This document shows, piece after piece, positions 50,340-61,250 of a stretch of DNA of 64,000 nt (position 1 is its first letter; each line of letters starts with the position of its first letter). Source of the stretch: Cupriavidus phytohabitans. GTDB taxonomy: Bacteria; Pseudomonadota; Gammaproteobacteria; Burkholderiales; Burkholderiaceae. The notes below the pieces were generated by a model. That model was not told the origin of the DNA. It ran no database searches and saw only the letters and a list, made by a program, of their open reading frames with translations. Where the stretch lies: assembly GCF_000426345.1 (NCBI RefSeq), contig NZ_AUFE01000003.1:62001-126000 (forward strand), written 5' to 3'. The translations under genes and the position numbers were made by a program.

Positions 50340-51656
50340 ATGTCGAGCCCAATCGCCAAAGATCTCATCGAACGGATCAAGAACAGGGAGTCCATTATCG
50401 GCATCGTCGGCCTGGGCTATGTCGGGCTGCCCTTGATGTTGCGCTACTGCGCAATCGGGTTCCGTGTGTTGGGTATCGACATCGACGAGAGCAAGGTTGC
50501 CAGGCTCAACGCCGGCCTGAGCTATATCGAGCATATTCCCGCACGCAGCATCGCCCGTGCCCGCGAGACCGGGTTCGAGGCCACCACGGATTTCGAGCGT
50601 GCCGGAGAGTGCGATGCCATCATCCTGTGCGTGCCGACGCCGCTCAACAAGCATCGCGAACCCGACATGAGCTTTGTCATCAGCACCGCGGACGCCATCA
50701 AGAAGTACCTGCGCGCCGGACAGGTGGTGTCGCTGGAAAGCACTACCTACCCCGGCACGACCGAGGAGGAACTGCTGCCTCGCATGCAGGAGGGGGGGCT
50801 GGAGGTGGGCGACGACATCTTCCTGGTCTATTCGCCGGAGCGCGAAGACCCGGGCAATGGCAAATTCGAAACGCGCAGCATTCCCAAGATCGTCGGTGGC
50901 CAGACGCCAGTCTGCCGCGAGGTCGGTATGGCGCTGTACGAAGTGGCGATCGACCGCGTGGTGCCGGTCAGCTCGACCAAGGCCGCCGAGATGACCAAGC
51001 TGCTCGAGAACATCCATCGTGCCGTGAACATCGGCCTGGTCAACGAAATGAAGATTGTGGCCACGCGGATGGGCATCGATATCTTCGAAGTGGTCGACGC
51101 CGCTTCAACCAAGCCATTCGGTTTCACCCCTTACTATCCCGGGCCGGGCCTGGGCGGGCACTGCATCCCCATCGATCCCTTCTACCTTACCTGGAAGGCG
51201 CGCGAGTATGGCTTGCACACCCGCTTCATCGAATTGTCCGGCGAAGTCAACAAGGCCATGCCGGAGTACGTGGTCAGCCGGCTGGTGGAAGGACTGAACC
51301 AGCAGGGCAAGGCACTCAAAGGCTGCCGGGTGCTGGTGCTGGGCATTGCCTACAAGAAAAACGTCGATGACATGCGCGAATCGCCCTCTGTCGAGATCAT
51401 GGAACAGATTCGCGCACGGGGCGCGACGGTCGCATACAGCGATCCACACGTCCCGGTGTTTCCGAGAATGCGCGAGCACCATTTCGAGCTGTCGAGCGTG
51501 CCGCTCGACGGCGAATCGCTCTGCGGCTTCGACGCCGTGGTGCTGGCCACGGATCACGACGCCTTCGACTATCTTCTGATCCGCCAGCATGCGAAGCTCC
51601 TCGTCGACAGCCGCGGAAAGTATCGCGCGTCGTACGCGAATGTTGTCAAGGCCTGA
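50340..51656 (+). CDS. wbpA: UDP-N-acetylglucosamine 6-dehydrogenase (WbpA)
   Basis: The 438-residue protein oxidises UDP-GlcNAc twice to UDP-GlcNAcA, using NAD. The Rossmann motif is [12 protein letters not shown] (residues 21-32). The catalytic Cys275 is in [20 protein letters not shown]. The central helix region [19 protein letters not shown] and the C-terminal UDP-binding domain ([18 protein letters not shown]) are complete. The length agrees with P. aeruginosa WbpA (436). The order wbpA-wbpB-wbpD-wbpE is the same as in the Pseudomonas and Bordetella gene sets, which settles the substrate over UDP-glucose. The ATG at 50340 gives the start; longer frames upstream run into noncoding DNA. 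Confidence 0.94.
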   Translation: MSSPIAKDLIERIKNRESIIGIVGLGYVGLPLMLRYCAIGFRVLGIDIDESKVARLNAGLSYIEHIPARSIARARETGFEATTDFERAGECDAIILCVPTPLNKHREPDMSFVISTADAIKKYLRAGQVVSLESTTYPGTTEEELLPRMQEGGLEVGDDIFLVYSPEREDPGNGKFETRSIPKIVGGQTPVCREVGMALYEVAIDRVVPVSSTKAAEMTKLLENIHRAVNIGLVNEMKIVATRMGIDIFEVVDAASTKPFGFTPYYPGPGLGGHCIPIDPFYLTWKAREYGLHTRFIELSGEVNKAMPEYVVSRLVEGLNQQGKALKGCRVLVLGIAYKKNVDDMRESPSVEIMEQIRARGATVAYSDPHVPVFPRMREHHFELSSVPLDGESLCGFDAVVLATDHDAFDYLLIRQHAKLLVDSRGKYRASYANVVKA

Positions 51657-52625
<969 letters not shown>

Positions 52626-52632
52626 GGCTGTG

Positions 52633-53214
52633 ATGACGGACCAGGTACATCCATCGGCCATCGTCGACGAGGGAGCCCAGATCGGCGAAGGATCGCGCGT
52701 CTGGCATTTTGTGCATGTCTGTGCCGGCGCGCGCATCGGCAGGCATTGCTCGCTCGGCCAGAACGTGTTCGTCGGCAACCGCGTCGTCATCGGGGACCAC
52801 GTCAAGGTGCAGAACAACGTCTCCGTCTACGATAACGTCACGCTGGAGGACGGCGTTTTCTGCGGCCCCAGCATGGTGTTCACCAATGTCTACAACCCTC
52901 GCTCGCTGATCGAACGCAAGAACGAGTACCGCGACACGCTGGTGAAGCGGGGCGCGACCCTGGGCGCCAATTGCACCATCGTCTGCGGCGTCGTTATCGG
53001 CGAATATGCCTTCGTCGGCGCAGGCGCCGTTGTCAACAAGGACGTACCTGCCTATGCGCTGATGGTCGGCGTTCCTGCACGGCAGGTCGGCTGGATGAGC
53101 GAATTCGGCGAGCAGCTTGACCTGCCAGTGCGCGGCGAGGGCGAGGCCGTCTGCCGGAATAGCGGGCAGCGCTACATCCTGGACGGCGCAACTCTGCGCA
53201 AGGCCGCAGCCTGA
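52633..53214 (+). CDS. wbpD: UDP-GlcNAc3NA N-acetyltransferase (WbpD)
   Basis: The 193-residue protein is a left-handed beta-helix acetyltransferase. Hexapeptide repeats run through residues 5-150 ([20 protein letters not shown], then [24 protein letters not shown] in parts). [20 protein letters not shown] and [25 protein letters not shown] are characteristic of WbpD. It acetylates the 3-amino group made by WbpE with acetyl-CoA, giving UDP-GlcNAc3NAcA. The ATG at 52633 is 7 bp after the wbpB stop. Confidence 0.95.
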   Translation: MTDQVHPSAIVDEGAQIGEGSRVWHFVHVCAGARIGRHCSLGQNVFVGNRVVIGDHVKVQNNVSVYDNVTLEDGVFCGPSMVFTNVYNPRSLIERKNEYRDTLVKRGATLGANCTIVCGVVIGEYAFVGAGAVVNKDVPAYALMVGVPARQVGWMSEFGEQLDLPVRGEGEAVCRNSGQRYILDGATLRKAAA

Positions 53215-53262
53215 GGCAGTGAAAAATCCCCTCCGCATGCCGTCTGCACAGGAAATCCAGCC

Positions 53263-54378
53263 ATGATCGAGTTCATCGACCTCAAAGCACAGCAAGCCCG
53301 CATCAAGCACAGGATTGACACCGGCATCCAGCGCGTGCTGGCGCACGGCCAATATATTCTCGGGCCGGAGGTCGAGGAGCTGGAGCAGCGGCTTGCGCAC
53401 GATACCGGCGCCGGGTACTGCATCAGTTGCGCGAACGGCACGGACGCGCTGCAGATCGCCCTGATGGCGCTGGGCATCGGGCCAGGCGACGAGGTCGTCA
53501 TGCCCGGCTTTACCTATATTGCCACCGCCGAGACCGTCGCCTTGCTGGGCGCAAAGCCGGTCTATGCGGACGTGGATCCGCGCACCTGCAACCTGGATCC
53601 CGCGGCGCTCGAAGCGGCGATCACCGAGCACACAAGGGCCATCATCCCGGTCAGCCTGTATGGACAGTGCGCCGATTTCGACGTCATCAATGCCATTGCC
53701 GCGCGCCACGGCTTGCCGGTCATCGAGGACGCTGCGCAGAGCTTCGGTGCCACCTACAAGGGCCGCAGCAGCTGCAATCTGTCCACGATCGCCTGTACCA
53801 GCTTCTTTCCCAGCAAGCCACTGGGCTGCTACGGGGACGGTGGAGCGATCTTCACCAACGACGAAGATCTGGCCAAGGCGATGCGCCAGATCGCCCGCCA
53901 TGGCCAGGACCGGCGCTACCACCATGTCCGCGTTGGCGTGAACAGCCGCCTGGATACGTTGCAGGCGGCCATCCTGCTGGCAAAGCTGACGATCTTCGAT
54001 GAGGAGGTCGAGCTACGCCAGCAAGTGGCGGCGCGGTACGGAGAACTGTTGCGCCACGGGGGGTTCGAGGCCACGCCGCATGTCGAACCCCACAACCTCA
54101 GCGTATGGGCACAGTACACCATCCGTGTCCCGGATCGCGATTCCTTGCAGGATGTGCTGAAGGCCGCCGGAATCCCCACTGTCGTGCACTATCCGTTACC
54201 GCTGAACCGGCAGCCCGCAGTAGCCGCCTGCCAGGCCCGCCTGCCGGTCGGCGACGCGCTGGCGCGAGAGGTGTTGAGCCTGCCGATGCATCCGTACCTC
54301 GACATGGCAAGCCAGCAGGCTATCTGTTCAGTGATTCTCCGGCATGCCATGTGCCAGCCAGAGCGAGTCGTGCCTTGA
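53263..54378 (+). CDS. wbpE: UDP-3-oxo-GlcNAcA aminotransferase (WbpE)
   Basis: The 371-residue protein is a DegT-family aminotransferase. It begins MIEFIDLKAQQARIKHRID, and the line YILGPEVEELEQRLA is diagnostic of WbpE relatives. Other motifs are CANGTDALQIALMALGIGPGDEV, VIEDAAQSFGATYKGR and Lys185 in FFPSKPLGCYGDGGA, which binds PLP. It aminates the 3-keto group with glutamate as donor and feeds 2-oxoglutarate back to WbpB. The stop codon overlaps the start of the flippase gene. Confidence 0.95.
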   Translation: MIEFIDLKAQQARIKHRIDTGIQRVLAHGQYILGPEVEELEQRLAHDTGAGYCISCANGTDALQIALMALGIGPGDEVVMPGFTYIATAETVALLGAKPVYADVDPRTCNLDPAALEAAITEHTRAIIPVSLYGQCADFDVINAIAARHGLPVIEDAAQSFGATYKGRSSCNLSTIACTSFFPSKPLGCYGDGGAIFTNDEDLAKAMRQIARHGQDRRYHHVRVGVNSRLDTLQAAILLAKLTIFDEEVELRQQVAARYGELLRHGGFEATPHVEPHNLSVWAQYTIRVPDRDSLQDVLKAAGIPTVVHYPLPLNRQPAVAACQARLPVGDALAREVLSLPMHPYLDMASQQAICSVILRHAMCQPERVVP

Positions 54379-55835
54379 GCAAGCAGGCGCTCGCCGTGGA
54401 CCCTGGCACGGCGGAGAAACCCCGTGTCGGCAGAAGCATTGGCGTGCTGGTCAGCGGGCAGGCCGCCGCGCAGATACTTACGCTGGCGGTTTCGCCCATC
54501 CTGACGCGCCTCTATTCTCCGCAGGATTTTGGCGCCGTGGCGGTCTTCGCGGGCCTGCTTGCGTTCTTCGGCGTTGTCGCCTGCCTGCGCTATGACTTGT
54601 CGATCGCGCTGCCCGCCCGCGATCGCGATGCCGAGAACCTGGTGGCCTTGTGCCTGCTGTGCGTGGCGGCAACCAGCGCGCTTTGCGCCCTCGGCGTGCT
54701 TTTCTTCGGCGAATCGCTGATCCTGACCCTGAACTGGTCAATCGACGCGGCCGCTCTCTGGCTGCTCCCCTTCGGCGTGGCTTCGGCCGGCCTCTACACT
54801 GTGATTGAGCGATGGATGGTCCGGATGCAGTATTTTGGCCAGCTGGCGCAGACCAGGCTGCTGCGGTCCGTGATTGCAAACCTGGTGCAGCTGGGCGGCT
54901 ATGGTTTCGGCGTCCTGGCCTTGATGGGCGGAACGGTGATCGGGCATGGCACCGGCGGACTGTTCTACGCGATCAGGGAAATCCGTCGCAGGCGGGGCGG
55001 CGACGTGAAGCTGGTCCGCATCGTGGCCCTTGCGCGCCGCTACAAGGACTTTCCGCTGTACTCCACCTGGACAGCCATATTCAATGTGGCGGGCGTGCAC
55101 CTGGTGCCGCTGATCTTCTCGGCATTGTTCGGCGCTGCCGTAGTCGGCCACTTTGCCTTCGCGCTGCGCATGATATCGGCGCCGATCTCACTGATCGGCG
55201 CGGCGATCGGCAGTGTCTTTTTTTCCCAGGCCCCGGCCGCCATGCGGGCCGGTCGCCTGCCCGAGGCGGCCGAGGCGCTGCGCCGGAAGCTGGCCAATGC
55301 CGGCATCCCGGCACTGGTGCTGCTTGTTTGCGCCGGGCCGGACCTGTTCGCGGCCGTGTTCGGCGAACGGTGGCGCATGGCCGGCCACTATGCGCGCTGG
55401 ATGGCACCCTGGATCTATTTCCAGTTCCAGTTCTCGCCGCTCTCCTGCCTCCCTGATGTGATGGAACTGCAAAAGATGGAACTGATCGCGCAGTTCAGCA
55501 CCTTTGCGGTTCGTCTTGCCACGCTGGCAATGTGTTACGGATTCAGCGTTGCGGCGGACCCCAGCATTGCCGTTTTCTCCGCAGTGAGCGCCGTTGCCTA
55601 TCTCGGGATGCTTACCCTGTTCATGTCGCGAGTGGGAGTGAGGCTCAGGACAATGGTGACGCACGATGCGGGACGCATACTGGTCTTCTGCGCCTGGGCA
55701 CTGCCTTCGATACTGCTGTTCAGCGGCGAATCCGGCTGGCGGTCCCTGGTTTCCGCCGCTTACTTCCTGGGCCTGTCTGCGTTCTGGATGCGGCGTACGC
55801 TGCGCCCGACGCAGACTGACGATGAACGATGGTAG
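54375..55835 (+). CDS. wzx: Wzx-type oligosaccharide flippase
   Basis: The 486-residue protein is a multi-span membrane protein of the polysaccharide flippase family with about 12-14 helices. Residues 20-60 read SIGVLVSGQAAAQILTLAVSPILTRLY and PQDFGAVAVFAGLLAFFGVVA (in parts), the typical Wzx opening. DFPLYSTWTAIFNVAGVHLVPLIFS and GHFAFALRMISAPISLIGAAIGSVFFSQ occur in the middle. No ATG is placed well; the chosen start is a TTG at 54375 that overlaps the wbpE stop (TTGA). It moves the lipid-linked repeat unit across the inner membrane. Confidence 0.9.
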   Translation: MSKQALAVDPGTAEKPRVGRSIGVLVSGQAAAQILTLAVSPILTRLYSPQDFGAVAVFAGLLAFFGVVACLRYDLSIALPARDRDAENLVALCLLCVAATSALCALGVLFFGESLILTLNWSIDAAALWLLPFGVASAGLYTVIERWMVRMQYFGQLAQTRLLRSVIANLVQLGGYGFGVLALMGGTVIGHGTGGLFYAIREIRRRRGGDVKLVRIVALARRYKDFPLYSTWTAIFNVAGVHLVPLIFSALFGAAVVGHFAFALRMISAPISLIGAAIGSVFFSQAPAAMRAGRLPEAAEALRRKLANAGIPALVLLVCAGPDLFAAVFGERWRMAGHYARWMAPWIYFQFQFSPLSCLPDVMELQKMELIAQFSTFAVRLATLAMCYGFSVAADPSIAVFSAVSAVAYLGMLTLFMSRVGVRLRTMVTHDAGRILVFCAWALPSILLFSGESGWRSLVSAAYFLGLSAFWMRRTLRPTQTDDERW

Positions 55836-55905
55836 CCTCGATCCGCAAGCGGACCAGACATCTCTGTGCCGGATGCACGTCGTGGCGTTGTAGACGGAGT
55901 TTCAA

Positions 55906-57018
55906 GTGCAAGTTCCTAACGTCGCCCACCTTACCTCGGTTCATCCGCGCTACGATGACCGCATCTTCCTCAAGCATTGCCGTAGCCTGGCGGCCAACGG
56001 CTATCGGGTCTCGCTGGTGGTGGCCGACGGCGAAGGGGATGAAAGCCGGGACGGGGTTTTCATCACCGATGTCGGCGGCTCGGCGGGGCGCTTGAACCGC
56101 GTCTTCCGGACCACGACACGCGTGCTGCGCCGGGCGCTCACGCTGAATGCCGACATCTACCACCTGCACGACCCCGAGTTGATTCCCGTTGGCTTGAAGC
56201 TGAAGAAGATGGGCAAACGCGTCATCTATGATTCGCATGAGGACGTGCCCCGGCAGTTGCTCAGCAAACCCTACCTTGGGCCGAGGCGGTTGCGCGCGCT
56301 GGCGGGTGCTTTTGCCCTGTACGAGAGACGTGCCTGTCGCGAGTTCGACGGCATCGTAGCGGCCACTCCCTTTATCAGGGACAAGTTCCTGCCGATCAAT
56401 CCTCGCACCGTCGACATCAACAATTACCCGATTCTCGGCGAACTTGGCGGCCCGGTGCAGTGGGAAGCCAAGCGAGCAGAAATCTGCTATGTCGGCGGCA
56501 TCAGCTCAACTCGCGGTATCCGCGAGACTGTCATGGCGCTCGAGCAGGTGCAATCCGCGGCGCGCCTGAATCTGGCTGGCCGGTTCGGCGACCAGGCACT
56601 GGAATTGGAGGTGAGGGCGGCCAGCGGCTGGTCCCGCGTCAACGAGCTCGGGTATCTGGACCGGGCCGGGGTGCGGGGCGTGCTGGCGCGGTCGGTGGCC
56701 GGCCTGGTGACGCTGCACCCGCTCATCAATTTTCTCGATGCACTGCCGGTGAAGATGTTCGAGTACATGGCGGCCGGGATCCCGCCCATTGCCTCCAACT
56801 TCCCGCTCTGGCGCGAAATCGTGGAGGAAAGCGAAAGCGGCCTGTGCGTGGACCCGCTGGATCCGAAGGCAATCGCCAATGCCGTCGACTATCTGGTGAC
56901 GCACCCTGACGAGGCGCGCCGCATGGGCGAGAACGGACGCCGCACCGTGACCAGGAAATACAACTGGGCGAACGAACAGGACAAGCTGTTTCATTTCTAC
57001 GAGCGGATCCTGGCGTGA
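55906..57018 (+). CDS. Family 4 (GT-B fold) glycosyltransferase
   Basis: The 370-residue protein is a GT4-like enzyme. It starts VAHLTSVHPRYDDRIFLKHCRSLAANG, has YHLHDPELIPVGLKLKKMGKRVIYDSHED (in parts), and the nucleotide-sugar site GIPPIASNFPLWREIVEESESGLCVDP with the EX7E-like pair. The opening TSVHPRYDDRIF is typical of WbpH-type and related O-antigen transferases. The start is a GTG at 55906 with GGAG upstream. It is likely to add one sugar, perhaps the diacetamido uronic acid, but the donor is not shown. Confidence 0.9.
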   Translation: MQVPNVAHLTSVHPRYDDRIFLKHCRSLAANGYRVSLVVADGEGDESRDGVFITDVGGSAGRLNRVFRTTTRVLRRALTLNADIYHLHDPELIPVGLKLKKMGKRVIYDSHEDVPRQLLSKPYLGPRRLRALAGAFALYERRACREFDGIVAATPFIRDKFLPINPRTVDINNYPILGELGGPVQWEAKRAEICYVGGISSTRGIRETVMALEQVQSAARLNLAGRFGDQALELEVRAASGWSRVNELGYLDRAGVRGVLARSVAGLVTLHPLINFLDALPVKMFEYMAAGIPPIASNFPLWREIVEESESGLCVDPLDPKAIANAVDYLVTHPDEARRMGENGRRTVTRKYNWANEQDKLFHFYERILA

Positions 57019-57134
57019 GTGCGTGACCGGTTCACCGCTTCATCGGCTCGGCCGAGGCATGGCATTGGCTTCGGGCTTGCGCAATGTCCGGTGTGGGCTG
57101 GCTCACGCACTGCGCTACCAAAGTCGCGGCAGAT

Positions 57135-57146
57135 TTGATTAGATGG
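57135..57146 (+). promoter_or_regulatory. TTGATTAGATGG box upstream of the polymerase gene
   Basis: TTGATTAGATGG lies about 157 bp before the polymerase start and matches the box at 47481 at 11 of 12 positions. Confidence 0.35.
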
Positions 57147-57302
57147 ATGGAGCGCGAGCGGATATCCGTGGCTGAGCCTTGCATCCGGAAAGGCCAGATC
57201 CACCGCTTGCCCGGGGGCAGACTTTCACTGGCTGATGGACTGCAAGGGGACGGCAATCCGGAACCCGCAATGAACGACCAACAGGGAGGCGGCAGGGCGA
57301 TC

Positions 57303-58532
57303 ATGAAGCGCAGCAACCTCTCGCTCTTTGGCAGCTTAGTTTTCCTCACGCTCTTTCCGGGCTTTTTCTACTATCACACCGCGGTGGCCAGCGCCTCTTT
57401 TCCGCCGGTGCTGGGTGGCTTCTTCGGCCCCATGTCGGTAGTCCTCGGCATCCCGCTGGTGATATTCGGTTTCGGTGCACTGGTACGCGGGCGCGAGCCG
57501 ATACTGTTTATCGATCGGGCCTTCGTTCTGTATGTGCTCTTTGTCCTGGCATGGTCAAGCCTGCACTACCTGCTTGGTACAGGCGTGCAAGAGTCCCTCG
57601 ACTTCTATATGTATAACCTCAGCACGATATTCATGTGGCTGGTGGTCTACATGTCGGTAAGAAACCTCGATCTGAACGAGAAGTGGGTGCGTTGGATACT
57701 ATCTTTTTCAGTGCCCGTATTTCTGGCCATCGCCGCGTGGAGCTCGAATGGCCAGTTCTACGATACAGAGAAGATTGCCGGTGATGCCGTGCGGGTTTCC
57801 GGCTATCAGGGATTGGCCCGTTCTGCCGCCATTGTCGCCCTGGCAGCGCTCGCGTTGCATCGCGGATTGCGTGCCGCGCTGGTGGTAGTGATTGCCGTAC
57901 CGCTGTTGTTCCTGCTCGGGGCGAGGAGCGAGTTCATGGCATTCCTCGTCGTAGCCGCGGTTCTCTTCGGGCTTCGGGATGGCGCTTCGCGGACCACGCT
58001 GGTCTGGGTTCCCCTTGGCATTGCCGGCCTCGCCTATCTGGCTGTCAGCTTCCAGGTCTTCGAGGGCAGCTCGCGCATCCTCCAGCTCCTGGAGATCAGG
58101 GAATCGACTTCCTATCAGGCAAGAAACGAATTGCAGCAGTACGCGGTCAGGACAATCGCAGAGCATCCGCTGCTCGGCAGCTACGCTTCCCAGTTGTACC
58201 TCGGCGATATCGGGAGCTACGCGCACAACGCGCTCTCCGCGTGGGTCAGCTTCGGGCTGGTGGGCTTCCTGGGCTTCGTCCTCCTGCTTGGCTATGCATT
58301 GGTGCAATCAGCCAGGCTGGCCAGGAAGGGCTACGCCGCGCATCCGGAGGTTGCGCTCGCGCTGGCATTCAGCGTCTATACGGTGACCTTGGCGGCCACC
58401 GCCAAATCCGTCAACGACCCGATTTTCGCCCTGGCATGGGGCGCGATGGCCTGCGCACTGCGCAAGCGCGAGCGGGCGGGCAGCCGGCCCGCGCTTGCGC
58501 AGTGCGCAGGTCGGCAAGCTGCGCGATCCTGA
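57303..58532 (+). CDS. O-antigen polymerase/ligase-like membrane protein (Wzy candidate)
   Basis: The 409-residue protein has about ten to eleven membrane segments, among them LFGSLVFLTLFPGFFYY and SAAIVALAALALHRG. A larger periplasmic loop lies around residues 255-305 (FQVFEGSSRILQLLEIRESTSYQARNELQQ in parts), followed by HPLLGSYASQLYLGDIGSYAHNALSAWVSFGLVG. The last part, with NELQ-x(n)-HPLLG and SYAHN, is the Wzy_C-type motif of polymerases and ligases. As the only such protein seen, it probably polymerises the repeat units. Start chosen at the ATG 57303; an ATG at 57270 is possible. Confidence 0.87.
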   Translation: MKRSNLSLFGSLVFLTLFPGFFYYHTAVASASFPPVLGGFFGPMSVVLGIPLVIFGFGALVRGREPILFIDRAFVLYVLFVLAWSSLHYLLGTGVQESLDFYMYNLSTIFMWLVVYMSVRNLDLNEKWVRWILSFSVPVFLAIAAWSSNGQFYDTEKIAGDAVRVSGYQGLARSAAIVALAALALHRGLRAALVVVIAVPLLFLLGARSEFMAFLVVAAVLFGLRDGASRTTLVWVPLGIAGLAYLAVSFQVFEGSSRILQLLEIRESTSYQARNELQQYAVRTIAEHPLLGSYASQLYLGDIGSYAHNALSAWVSFGLVGFLGFVLLLGYALVQSARLARKGYAAHPEVALALAFSVYTVTLAATAKSVNDPIFALAWGAMACALRKRERAGSRPALAQCAGRQAARS

Positions 58533-58605
58533 CAGGTATCCGCCAGTCCGCTCATCAGGCATGGCCTGTACCGCGACAACTGACATTCATCGATGATTGA
58601 GGCAT

Positions 58606-59562
58606 ATGGACATCAATCAGGACAAGTACAGAGAGCTCTGCGAGAGCGAACGTTCAATCCGGCTGTCCAGCCAGGCCTGGTGGCTTGACGCGACGGTTGG
58701 GGCCGACCGCTGGAGCGTGGCCCTGGTGGAGCGAGCAGGAAAGGTGATCGCAGCCATGCCCTACGTCAAGAAGACGAGGTACGGCTTTGTCATCCTTACC
58801 CAGCCTCCCGCCGGACACGGATTGGGACCATGGCTTGCGTGCAAGGATGCAAAGCCGACAAAACTGCTGAGCCAACAGAAGGAGTTGATGACGAACCTGA
58901 TCGAACAACTACCGAGGTTCGACCATTTCGCGCAGGCCTGGGACTACAACAATACCAACTGGCTGCCCTTCTTCTGGAAAGGCTATCGGCAGACCACGAG
59001 ATATACCTACATTCTTCCGGACCTCAGTGACGAGGCGTCGCTTTGGAGCGCCATGCAACCCACGGTGAAACAGGACATCCGGAAAGCGAACGACCGCTTC
59101 AATCTTCGCGTGCGCCACACCGACAACATTGATGAATTCCTGCCTCTGAACCGCAACGTTGGCATTGACCCGAAATGGCGACGAGGCTATTCCGATGACG
59201 TCGCGAGGCGAATCGACGCTGCGTGCAAGGAGCGTGGCAAACGCAGGATCTTTATCGTCGAGGATGAGCAGGGACGGCCTCACTACAGCGCCTATCTCGT
59301 GTGGGACGAGCAGAGCGCGTACGGCCTGATGGGAGGCGCAAACCGGGACATGCCACCCAATACCGGAGCCGGCAGCTACTGCATTTGGGAAACCATCAGG
59401 TTCGCCTCGACGGTAACCAAGGCCTATGACTTCTCTGGCTCCATGCTGGAATCGGTGGAACGCTTCTTCCGAGGCTTCGGTGCTGTTCAGAGACCGTATT
59501 TCCTCATTACGAAGACACCATCCAGGGCGCTCTCGCTGTATCAGCTCATGCGTTCCCGATAG
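58606..59562 (+). CDS. FemAB-like GNAT acyltransferase (paralogue B)
   Basis: The 318-residue protein is the duplicate of the protein at 48744, without its disordered N-terminus. Shared blocks are SSQAWWLDATVGADRWSVALVER, SQQKELMTNLIEQLPRFDHFAQ, NWLPFFWKGYRQTTRYTYILPD and SMLESVERFFRGFGAVQRPYFLITKTPSR (each in part). Two paralogues in one cluster suggest two acyl acceptors or donors. The ATG at 58606 follows GAGG by 5 bp. It lies between the polymerase and a secreted protein of unknown fold. Confidence 0.88.
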   Translation: MDINQDKYRELCESERSIRLSSQAWWLDATVGADRWSVALVERAGKVIAAMPYVKKTRYGFVILTQPPAGHGLGPWLACKDAKPTKLLSQQKELMTNLIEQLPRFDHFAQAWDYNNTNWLPFFWKGYRQTTRYTYILPDLSDEASLWSAMQPTVKQDIRKANDRFNLRVRHTDNIDEFLPLNRNVGIDPKWRRGYSDDVARRIDAACKERGKRRIFIVEDEQGRPHYSAYLVWDEQSAYGLMGGANRDMPPNTGAGSYCIWETIRFASTVTKAYDFSGSMLESVERFFRGFGAVQRPYFLITKTPSRALSLYQLMRSR

Positions 59563-59613
59563 CGGTGCCGCCGGGAAAGCAAGGCGCCCGCGCTTTTACA
59601 AGGAGATGCTGGC

Positions 59614-61167
59614 ATGAGCAAGCACAACGCACGCGCCCGTCGACCTCTTGCGCGCGCGCTGCTGCGCGCCGGTAGCCTGGCTGTACTGCTGGTCTGTACC
59701 GTGCCAGCGGCGCAGGCGCAGCCTGGCGGCGTGATGCCTGCCGCGCTGGAATGCGGTGGCCCTGTCGAAGGCCTGGTCTGGCGCCGCTGGGACGAAGGCG
59801 GGTTCGTCTTCGTGCAACAGCAACTGATCGCGGAACGGCTGGTGAAGCAAGGCGACACCTATGCGCTATACCACATAGAGATCTTCTTTCACAACTTGCT
59901 GGCCATGGCACAACGTTGCCAGCGCAGCGCCCGGCAGGCCCAGTTGGCCGGCCTGGTTGCCAAGACTTATGCACAGCTCGAACCCGCGCCCGGCGACCAG
60001 CCAGGGCGGGCCTGGATATGCCGCGGTGGTCCCGAGTGCAGCCACAGCATCCGGCTGCGCAACACCGAGGTGTTGCTCAACAGCACCCAGTTCCTGGCCT
60101 TCGCGAGCAGCCTTGCCAACGGCATGAGCCGCGAGGTTCGGACGGCGGCTCCCAACGACTTCGTCGAGCAGACGGCACGCATCGCGCGCGAGCACCTGGA
60201 ACGCTGGAGAACGCCTGCGGCGCAGGACGCGTTGCGCAAACGGATCGCCGCGAGGCCGGAGGATGTCAAAAATACCTCGTCGGAACTGTTCCTGACCGAC
60301 AAGGATCTTTGGCAGATTGCCATCTACGCGGATCTGGCCGGCATGCTGGCCGCGCGACCTCGGCTTGCCCAGGCGGCGGGCCTGGAGGACGGCAGTATTG
60401 CCACCATGAAAGCACACCTGGACTTGTTGCTGCGCCTGGTTGCGGCTCGTACTACTGTACAGGCGCTTCCCGACCCGGAGGGCAAGACTGGCAAGAGCAT
60501 CAGGGTGGCCGATCTTGATGCGGGATTCTGGCGGCTTTATGACACAAACCGCTATGCCGCCTACACCGGGCGGGACAAGCCTGTTGTATGCAAGCGCGAT
60601 CCGGCCCGACCAGAACTGGTCACGGTGCAGACGCTTATCCCAGCCGAGCGCTTCGCGCCGGTCGCCAACATCGGCTGGGACATCAGCCACGCACGCCGGC
60701 TGGTGCATTTTTTTGATGCCATCGAGCGCAATCGTGCGGCCTTGGTCCAGGTCTACGGCATCGACCCGGCGAGTTTGCCCTCGCAAGACACCATGGCTGC
60801 CTTTGCACGCCAGTTCAGTCTTCACGTCTGGAATCAGGATCGGGCCCGCCCGCTGTTCGCCAACTATTTCAGCGGCGCCAACGGCTGGTATCGGGTGAAT
60901 TACGACAACGGCACAGGCAGTTGCGCGGAGGGCTATCCACCGTATGGCCTGGCTGAGTCATTCCCCACCGGTGGCTATGCAACCTGGCCAGCGATGCACG
61001 CGCTGGGTGTGCGCTTGTACGACATTACCCAGTCGTCGCGCAAGGAAGACCGGGACTTCGTTGCAGCCCATTACCCCGGCTTCGCCAGGCGGCCCGGCGA
61101 CAGCGAGCGCATGCTTGCCGAGATGATGTTCTGGCCTACGCTGGTGCGCCGCGGCGGCGCGCGCTGA
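59614..61167 (+). CDS. Secreted protein of unknown function in the polysaccharide cluster
   Basis: The 517-residue protein has a signal peptide (to about residue 35, PAAQA) and no recognised domain. The sequence is rich in aromatic and helical segments (QFLAFASSLANGMSREV, DISHARRLVHFFDAIERN, VNYDNGTGSCAEGYPPYGLAESF, GGYATWPAMHALGVRLYD). The WDISHARRLVHFF and Y-P-P-Y-G patterns suggest a helical toroid similar to polysaccharide lyases or glycosidases of the (alpha/alpha)n type. It has six or more cysteines that could form disulfides. By position it could trim or release the polymer in the periplasm. This is inferred from context; no catalytic residues can be named. Confidence 0.82.
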   Translation: MSKHNARARRPLARALLRAGSLAVLLVCTVPAAQAQPGGVMPAALECGGPVEGLVWRRWDEGGFVFVQQQLIAERLVKQGDTYALYHIEIFFHNLLAMAQRCQRSARQAQLAGLVAKTYAQLEPAPGDQPGRAWICRGGPECSHSIRLRNTEVLLNSTQFLAFASSLANGMSREVRTAAPNDFVEQTARIAREHLERWRTPAAQDALRKRIAARPEDVKNTSSELFLTDKDLWQIAIYADLAGMLAARPRLAQAAGLEDGSIATMKAHLDLLLRLVAARTTVQALPDPEGKTGKSIRVADLDAGFWRLYDTNRYAAYTGRDKPVVCKRDPARPELVTVQTLIPAERFAPVANIGWDISHARRLVHFFDAIERNRAALVQVYGIDPASLPSQDTMAAFARQFSLHVWNQDRARPLFANYFSGANGWYRVNYDNGTGSCAEGYPPYGLAESFPTGGYATWPAMHALGVRLYDITQSSRKEDRDFVAAHYPGFARRPGDSERMLAEMMFWPTLVRRGGAR

Positions 61168-61250
61168 AGGGACGAGCCAGCCGCCGCGCTCGTTTCCATC
61201 GCGCGCGGCCGGGCGGTGGGGCGACCGTGGCTCGCTGACGCGACAGCCTG

